Shown here: piece by piece, positions 5,847 to 6,082 of the stretch
Position numbering within the stretch: the first letter of the stretch is position 1
How the letters are laid out: each line of letters starts with the position of its first letter
Origin: Candidatus Anaerobutyricum stercoripullorum
GTDB lineage: Bacteria; Bacillota; Clostridia; Lachnospirales; Lachnospiraceae
Assembly (NCBI GenBank): GCA_019114885.1
Contig: DXEQ01000086.1
Coordinates: forward strand, 1 to 6,082
Reading direction: 5' to 3'
DNA length: 6,082 nucleotides
The notes under the pieces: model-generated
The model's input: the letters and a program-made list of their open reading frames with translations, nothing else
What the model was told of the DNA's origin: nothing
Databases searched by the model: none
Program-made: the position numbers and the translations under genes

Positions 5847-5866
5847 CTTTATTCCTTCTCGTATGA

Positions 5867-6082
5867 TCACTGCGCCTTGATCTCATTATTCAGATAGCGC
5901 TCAATATGTTCAATTGCCTGCTGTTCGTCGGCTCCGGCCGCTGACACGGTAATCTCCTCACCTGCTGCCAATCCCAGCGTCATCATTCCCATGATGCTCT
6001 TGGCATTGACCTTCTTATCCTCCACTTCCACATATACCCGGCTGTCATACTGACTGGCCGTCTGTATAAATAAAGCAATGGT
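5867..6082 (-). CDS. HPr-family phosphocarrier protein, N-terminus cut by window edge
   Basis: 71 codons and a TGA remain; the start lies beyond 6082. The sequence matches HPr, the small PTS phosphocarrier: IQTASQYDSRVYVEV, then VNAKSIMGMMTLGL, then GEEITVSAAGADEQQAIEHIE. It aligns without gaps to Bacillus HPr from residue 18 to its end, placing the serine of KSIMG at position 46, the HPr kinase/phosphorylase target used in carbon catabolite control. His15 is outside the window, so a true HPr and a Crh-like regulatory variant cannot be separated. The first visible residue aligns to the conserved Pro18 of the HARP motif but is Thr, hinting at an altered active-site loop. The gene converges on the zinc-ribbon gene and shares its terminator. 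Confidence 0.88.
   Translation of the reverse strand, partial: TIALFIQTASQYDSRVYVEVEDKKVNAKSIMGMMTLGLAAGEEITVSAAGADEQQAIEHIERYLNNEIKAQ

Overview
The window looks like chromosomal DNA of a Gram-positive Clostridia member, most likely Lachnospiraceae. The reasons are moderately high GC, strong AGGAGG/GGGGAG-type ribosome binding sites, membrane-tethered solute-binding proteins paired with a histidine kinase, and an HPr with the Ser46 (KSIMG) motif. The family assignment is inference from gene style, not from a marker gene.

Layout. Positions 1-173 lie beyond the last gene of a leftward operon. They hold what looks like a leftward promoter for a gene outside the window: an extended -10, a 23-bp palindrome over the -35 region, and three TGACATT direct repeats at 22-23 bp spacing. 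Positions 174-4556 hold four tightly packed minus-strand genes. In transcription order they are a ribose-type (type 1) periplasmic binding protein with an N-terminal membrane tether, a six-TM HisKA_3 histidine kinase, a NarL/LuxR-type response regulator, and a family 1 extracellular solute-binding protein with an uncleaved-looking membrane anchor. Positions 4557-4899 are a divergent control region with back-to-back promoters, a TTTGCCA-N10-TGGCAAA dyad, a GC-rich structured leader for the leftward operon, and a small hairpin in the rightward leader. Positions 4900-5802 (+) encode a zinc-ribbon single-pass membrane protein of unknown role. It ends in a strong hairpin (5799-5846) shared with a convergent, truncated HPr-family gene (5867-6082, minus).

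How the genes may work together. The kinase has only short extracytoplasmic loops and no sensor domain. The two anchored binding proteins have no permease or ATPase beside them in the window. The simplest model is that the binding proteins detect a carbohydrate outside the cell and signal through the kinase to the regulator, which binds the triple repeat at 89-140 and switches on a leftward target, perhaps a sugar transporter. This resembles the XylFII-LytS arrangement of Clostridium (a binding protein working as co-sensor of a kinase). It differs in having two binding proteins of different structural classes around a NarL-type two-component pair. The protein families are clear from sequence; the ligand, the complex and the target gene are inference.
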